48,222 nucleotides of DNA. Source: an uncultured Olsenella sp. (GTDB taxonomy: Bacteria > Actinomycetota > Coriobacteriia > Coriobacteriales > Atopobiaceae). Numbering within the stretch: position 1 is the stretch's first letter; each line of letters starts with the position of its first letter. The notes beneath the pieces are model-generated. The model had not been told where the DNA came from and did no database searches. It saw nothing but the letters and a program-made list of their open reading frames with translations. Below, piece by piece: positions 44,944 to 48,222 of this stretch. The translations under genes were made by a program, and so were the position numbers. The stretch is from assembly GCA_900316105.1 (NCBI GenBank), contig ONBR01000016.1:1-48222 (forward strand). Direction: 5' to 3'.

Positions 44944-46413
44944 CTAGAACTTGTCTGTGCCCAGAACCACGATCACGTCCTGGTCAGTCAGGTAGTTGCC
45001 GTCGTTCTTTGTGGGCTCGACCTCCAGACCCAGGACCTCAGCTACCTGCTTCGCCTTTGTGGCATCGTCGCCGTTGTAGATGATGCGGGTGGTATTTGAG
45101 GTGCTTTGGCCCGTCTCGGCGCTAGCGGTGAAGCCGCTGTCGGTCAGGGAATTGGCGACCTTTGTGGCTACGCCGTTTGTGGAAGAGGCATTGATGACCT
45201 GCACCTTGCCTTCGTATTTCTTTTCGGGCTTGCTTGAGTCCTCGGAACCGGGGTCCTTGATCTCCTGGGCGGAGACGTTTGCGGTGGCGTCCTGGGCAGT
45301 GCTGGCGTAGGGAGGCTTGCCCTCGTCGACGCGCTTCATCATGGCGTGCCACTCGTCCTCATTGCAGATCTCGTACCAGATGTTGTTCTTGTACTCAGAA
45401 GTGGTGGGCTCCATGCCGCTCATGATGTCGGTGTCGACGTTCATGCCCCTGAATTGCATGGCCAGTGAGACGATGGAGTTCACGTCCATATCGGTGTCGA
45501 TCATCTCGGCCATGGCAGATACGCTATTCATCATCGTGGGCGCGTCGCTGGAAAGGACCTTCTTTGCCACGGCGCTAAAGACAGCGCGCTGGTTGGCCGC
45601 ACGGTACATGTCACCGTCGCCATAGCTGTCGTACGCATGACGTGCCCTGCACAGAAGGGCAGCGGTCTTTCCGTCCAGGTGCTGCTGGCCTTCGGGGAGG
45701 TTGAGACCGGTGTATTCGGGGTCGACGACGGGGATGGGCAGGTTTACGTCCACGCCTCCGACGGAGTCGACGACCTTTGCCATGCCATCCATGTCAATCT
45801 GCGCGTAATGGGAGAGCTTCACTCCCGCGAAGTCGGAGATTACCTCGGTGGCATAGGTGGGGCCGCCAAAGGAATAGGCGGCGTTGATCTTTTGCTCGCC
45901 ATGCTCTCCCAGTTCCACCAGGGTGTCTCGGTGGATGGAGACCAGGGTGACCTTCTTGTTCTGGGGGTCGACACGGGCGACCATGATGGAGTCGGAGCGG
46001 TAGGCGCTGCTGTCCTCGCCGTATTCCGTTCCCTCGGTTCGGGCCTCGTCCTTGTCGATGCCCAGGAGCAGCATGTAGAAGGGCTCGCCCGCATCGGTGG
46101 AGGTCAGCACGGAGCTCAGGCTGGGATCCAGGTCTCCGTTGAGCTGGCTATTGATGTGGTGCACGTAAGCTGCCACGGCAACCACGGCAACCAGAACTAC
46201 CGCGGCGACGCCAATGAGCACGTTGCGAAGGACGTGATGCTTTCCAGCACTCTTTCGCTTCTGGCTGTAATGGGCCGCTGCCCTACGACTGCCGCGAGAC
46301 AACTCGTCCAGGGCGGGAGCGTCGTCCTCGAACTCGTCCTCGAGCTCGTCCAGGTCGTCCTCGACCTCGTCGAGCTCGTCGTCCGTGCGAAAATGCTTGC
46401 TGTGTCGTGCCAA
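44944..46413 (-). CDS. LytR-CpsA-Psr family glycopolymer transferase
   Basis: 489 residues from TTG 46413, preceded by GGAAGG at seven bases; the frame extends to another TTG at 46455 without a ribosome site. Residues ~10-35 are very acidic (repeated DDELDE-like units), then a basic stretch, a membrane helix (~62-84) and an extracellular LCP domain (~105-320; YMLLLGIDK, YRSDSIMVARVD, VSIHRDTLV, KINAAYSFGG). A LytR_C domain ends the protein (~385-489; VQVINASSTNG). LCP enzymes attach teichoic-acid-like or capsular polymers to peptidoglycan. It is divergent from guaA. Confidence 0.9.
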   Translation of the reverse strand: MARHSKHFRTDDELDEVEDDLDELEDEFEDDAPALDELSRGSRRAAAHYSQKRKSAGKHHVLRNVLIGVAAVVLVAVVAVAAYVHHINSQLNGDLDPSLSSVLTSTDAGEPFYMLLLGIDKDEARTEGTEYGEDSSAYRSDSIMVARVDPQNKKVTLVSIHRDTLVELGEHGEQKINAAYSFGGPTYATEVISDFAGVKLSHYAQIDMDGMAKVVDSVGGVDVNLPIPVVDPEYTGLNLPEGQQHLDGKTAALLCRARHAYDSYGDGDMYRAANQRAVFSAVAKKVLSSDAPTMMNSVSAMAEMIDTDMDVNSIVSLAMQFRGMNVDTDIMSGMEPTTSEYKNNIWYEICNEDEWHAMMKRVDEGKPPYASTAQDATANVSAQEIKDPGSEDSSKPEKKYEGKVQVINASSTNGVATKVANSLTDSGFTASAETGQSTSNTTRIIYNGDDATKAKQVAEVLGLEVEPTKNDGNYLTDQDVIVVLGTDKF

Positions 46414-46552
46414 AATGGTACCTTCCGTCACCTTCGCGTCTGAATCTTGCTTCAAACGGAAGAAAAGGGCAGGAACAATCTATCCAATGATAATGTTGCC
46501 CAACGAAATATCAGGCATCAAGTATACAAAGGGTAGAAAACCCGTAGGAAAA

Positions 46553-46578
46553 GGACATAGGGCTGCAAGCTATGTCCC
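46553..46578 (+). promoter_or_regulatory. Hairpin in the guaA upstream region
   Basis: GGACATAG and CTATGTCC pair around a 9-10 base loop in the divergent LCP-guaA gap. No purine riboswitch core is seen. AT-rich stretches on both sides (46475-46530, 46575-46600) presumably hold the two promoters. Confidence 0.35.
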
Positions 46579-46639
46579 ATATTTATTGCATATCGACGTA
46601 TGATTAGTGGGACCTGCGAATACTCACACGGAGGGCTCT

Positions 46640-48222
46640 ATGTCCAATTCAAAGCAACAGCTGGTGGTCGTTCTCGACTTTGGTGCCCAGTACGGTCAGC
46701 TCATTGCTCGTCGCGTCCGCGACCTGCACGTTTATTCGGAGATTGTCCCCTGCGACATTTCTGCGGTCGAGCTCGCCGCCATGAATCCCTCCGCAATCAT
46801 CCTCTCGGGTGGTCCCGCCTCCGTGTACGCCGAGGACGCACCCGACATGGATGCCGCCATCTTTGACCTGGGGCTTCCAATCTTCGGCTTCTGCTACGGC
46901 CAGCAGATCATGGCTGTGAAGCTGGGTGGCAAGGTTGGCCACACCGAGAAGGGCGAGTACGGCCCCGCCAAGCTCCATCGCCAGGGAGCATCCCGCATCA
47001 TGGACGGCACCCCCGACGAGCAGACTGTCTGGATGAGCCATCGCGACGCCGTAAGCCAGGTGCCCGAGGGCTTCACCATCACGGCGACTACCGACACCTG
47101 CCCCGTTGCCGCTATGGAGTGCCCCGAGCGGAACCTCTACTCCACCCAGTTCCACCCCGAGGTCCGTCACACCCCCTACGGCAAGGACATGCTGTTCCAC
47201 TTCCTCTTTGACATCTGCGGCCTTGAGGCCAATTGGACCATGGACAACATCGTCGATCAGAAGGTCGCCGAGATTCGCGAGAAAGTGGGGGACAAGAAGG
47301 TCATTTTGGCCCTCTCCGGCGGCGTCGACTCCTCCGTCGTGGCGGCCCTGGTCCACCGTGCCATCGGCGACCAGCTGACCTGCGTTTTCATCAACCACGG
47401 CCTCCTGCGCAAGGGCGAGCCCGAGATGGTGGAGGAGGTCTTCCGTCAGCAGTTCAAGGTGCCCCTGATTCACGTTCACGCCGAGGAGCGCTATGCCCAG
47501 CTCCTGGCTGGCGTCAATGACCCCGAGCAGAAGCGCCGTCGCATCGGTACCCAGTTCTGGAAGGAGTTCTTTGCCGTGGCCCAGGAGCTCAACGGCGTCG
47601 AGTTCCTGGCTCAGGGCACCATCTATCCCGACATCATCGAGTCCGGAGCGCGCAAGACCGGCGGCAAGGCCTCGACGATCAAGAGTCACCACAACCTCAT
47701 TCCCTTCCCCGAGGGTGTGCACTTTGACCTGATCGAGCCCCTGGACCACTTCTTCAAGGACGAGGTCCGCGAGCTGGGCGTCCAGCTGGGCCTGCCTGCA
47801 AAGATGGTCTATCGCCAGCCCTTCCCCGGTCCCGGCCTGGCCATCCGTATCATCGGTGAGGTCACGCCCGAGAAGGTGGCCATCCTGCGCGAGGCCGATG
47901 CTGTGGTTCGTGAGGAGCTGGATGCCTACAACCAGCGCCTCTTTGAGGAGACGGGCGACCGCAACTCCGAGCACTCCTGCTGGCAGTACTTTGCGGTGCT
48001 CCCCGACATCCGCTCCGTGGGCGTGATGGGCGACGAGCGCACCTACCAGCGCCCCGTGATCGTCCGCGCCGTTGAGTCCTCCGACGCCATGACCGCCGAC
48101 TGGGCCAAGCTCCCCTACGACGTGGTCGGCCGTATCTCCAGCCGCATCGTGGACGAGGTCGACGGCGTGAACCGCGTGGTCTACGACGTGACCCCCAAGC
48201 CGCCTGCCACGATCGAGTGGGA
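46640..48222 (+). CDS. guaA: GMP synthase (glutamine-hydrolysing), truncated by the window end
   Basis: About 528 codons from ATG 46640 behind ACGGAGGG. It runs to the window edge, which falls within the last sense codon of PPATIEWE, the usual GuaA C-terminus, so only a base and the stop are missing. The glutaminase domain (~1-200) has FGFCYGQQ with the nucleophilic cysteine and FHPEV. The ATP-pyrophosphatase domain has SGGVDSSV. The dimerisation domain has RQPFPGPGLAIRI and DERTYQRPVIVRAV. It converts XMP to GMP. Apparently monocistronic so far as visible. Confidence 0.98.
   Translation, partial: MSNSKQQLVVVLDFGAQYGQLIARRVRDLHVYSEIVPCDISAVELAAMNPSAIILSGGPASVYAEDAPDMDAAIFDLGLPIFGFCYGQQIMAVKLGGKVGHTEKGEYGPAKLHRQGASRIMDGTPDEQTVWMSHRDAVSQVPEGFTITATTDTCPVAAMECPERNLYSTQFHPEVRHTPYGKDMLFHFLFDICGLEANWTMDNIVDQKVAEIREKVGDKKVILALSGGVDSSVVAALVHRAIGDQLTCVFINHGLLRKGEPEMVEEVFRQQFKVPLIHVHAEERYAQLLAGVNDPEQKRRRIGTQFWKEFFAVAQELNGVEFLAQGTIYPDIIESGARKTGGKASTIKSHHNLIPFPEGVHFDLIEPLDHFFKDEVRELGVQLGLPAKMVYRQPFPGPGLAIRIIGEVTPEKVAILREADAVVREELDAYNQRLFEETGDRNSEHSCWQYFAVLPDIRSVGVMGDERTYQRPVIVRAVESSDAMTADWAKLPYDVVGRISSRIVDEVDGVNRVVYDVTPKPPATIEW

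Noticed and set aside
46456..46639. Purine riboswitch before guaA
   Set aside because: There is a simple 8-bp hairpin but no three-way junction or conserved loop sequences.

Overview
The window is about 48 kb of GC-rich, densely coding DNA that reads as a chromosome segment of a Coriobacteriia actinobacterium, most likely near Olsenella/Atopobium (Atopobiaceae). This placement is an inference: it rests on the GC-rich codon use, a TsaB-RimI-TsaD fusion, twin-arginine lipoproteins in amino-acid ABC transporters, a giant InlB-repeat surface protein and a Gram-positive style sorbitol PTS operon. Nearly every base is explained by ordinary single-copy genes; the unusual material is at the left edge and in the intergenic gaps.

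Left edge (1-660): the 5' part of a tyrosine recombinase gene points out of the window. It is followed by an orphan 3' half of a proline tRNA (anticodon CGG) and two exact tandem copies of a terminator. This looks like one end of an element integrated into tRNA-Pro, with the element extending to the left. 660-5913: a 1487-residue surface protein with InlB-type repeats and a proline-rich stalk, plus a small two-helix membrane partner. 6160-9933: a class-I-amidotransferase-like hydrolase, DNA polymerase IV (reverse strand) and a radical SAM/SPASM-like protein. 10103-12496: a three-gene amino-acid ABC transporter. 12615-14037: a parallel beta-helix protein whose C-terminus is displaced by a one-base frameshift. 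14187-15734: a DUF438/hemerythrin/PAS protein (reverse). 16291-18701: rplM-rpsI and glmM.

19081-24612 is a complete sorbitol (glucitol) operon: srlD, a PRD regulator, srlM, and the IIC, IIB-type and IIA PTS components. 24938-34253 starts with glmS and continues with a tight run acpS-nnr-alr-uracil DNA glycosylase-tsaE-tsaB/rimI/tsaD, joining cell-wall precursor supply, metabolite repair and t6A tRNA modification. 34530-37625 is a second amino-acid ABC transporter with an enlarged permease. The right end holds nadE, groES-groEL, a multi-cluster ferredoxin, ychF, a LytR-CpsA-Psr protein (reverse) and guaA, which is cut one base before the end of its last sense codon.

The most distinctive signal is in the gaps. 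At least fourteen long inverted repeats fall into three sequence families. One family has a fixed geometry (27-base arms, 11-base loop) and a conserved centre around CGCTNGCG while the arms vary; another is built from GGGGGTACTCCC-like units; a third has ends like TGTGACAAT and a CCAGG motif. Some lie between divergent genes, so they are not all simple terminators. No CRISPR array, rRNA or complete tRNA was seen.
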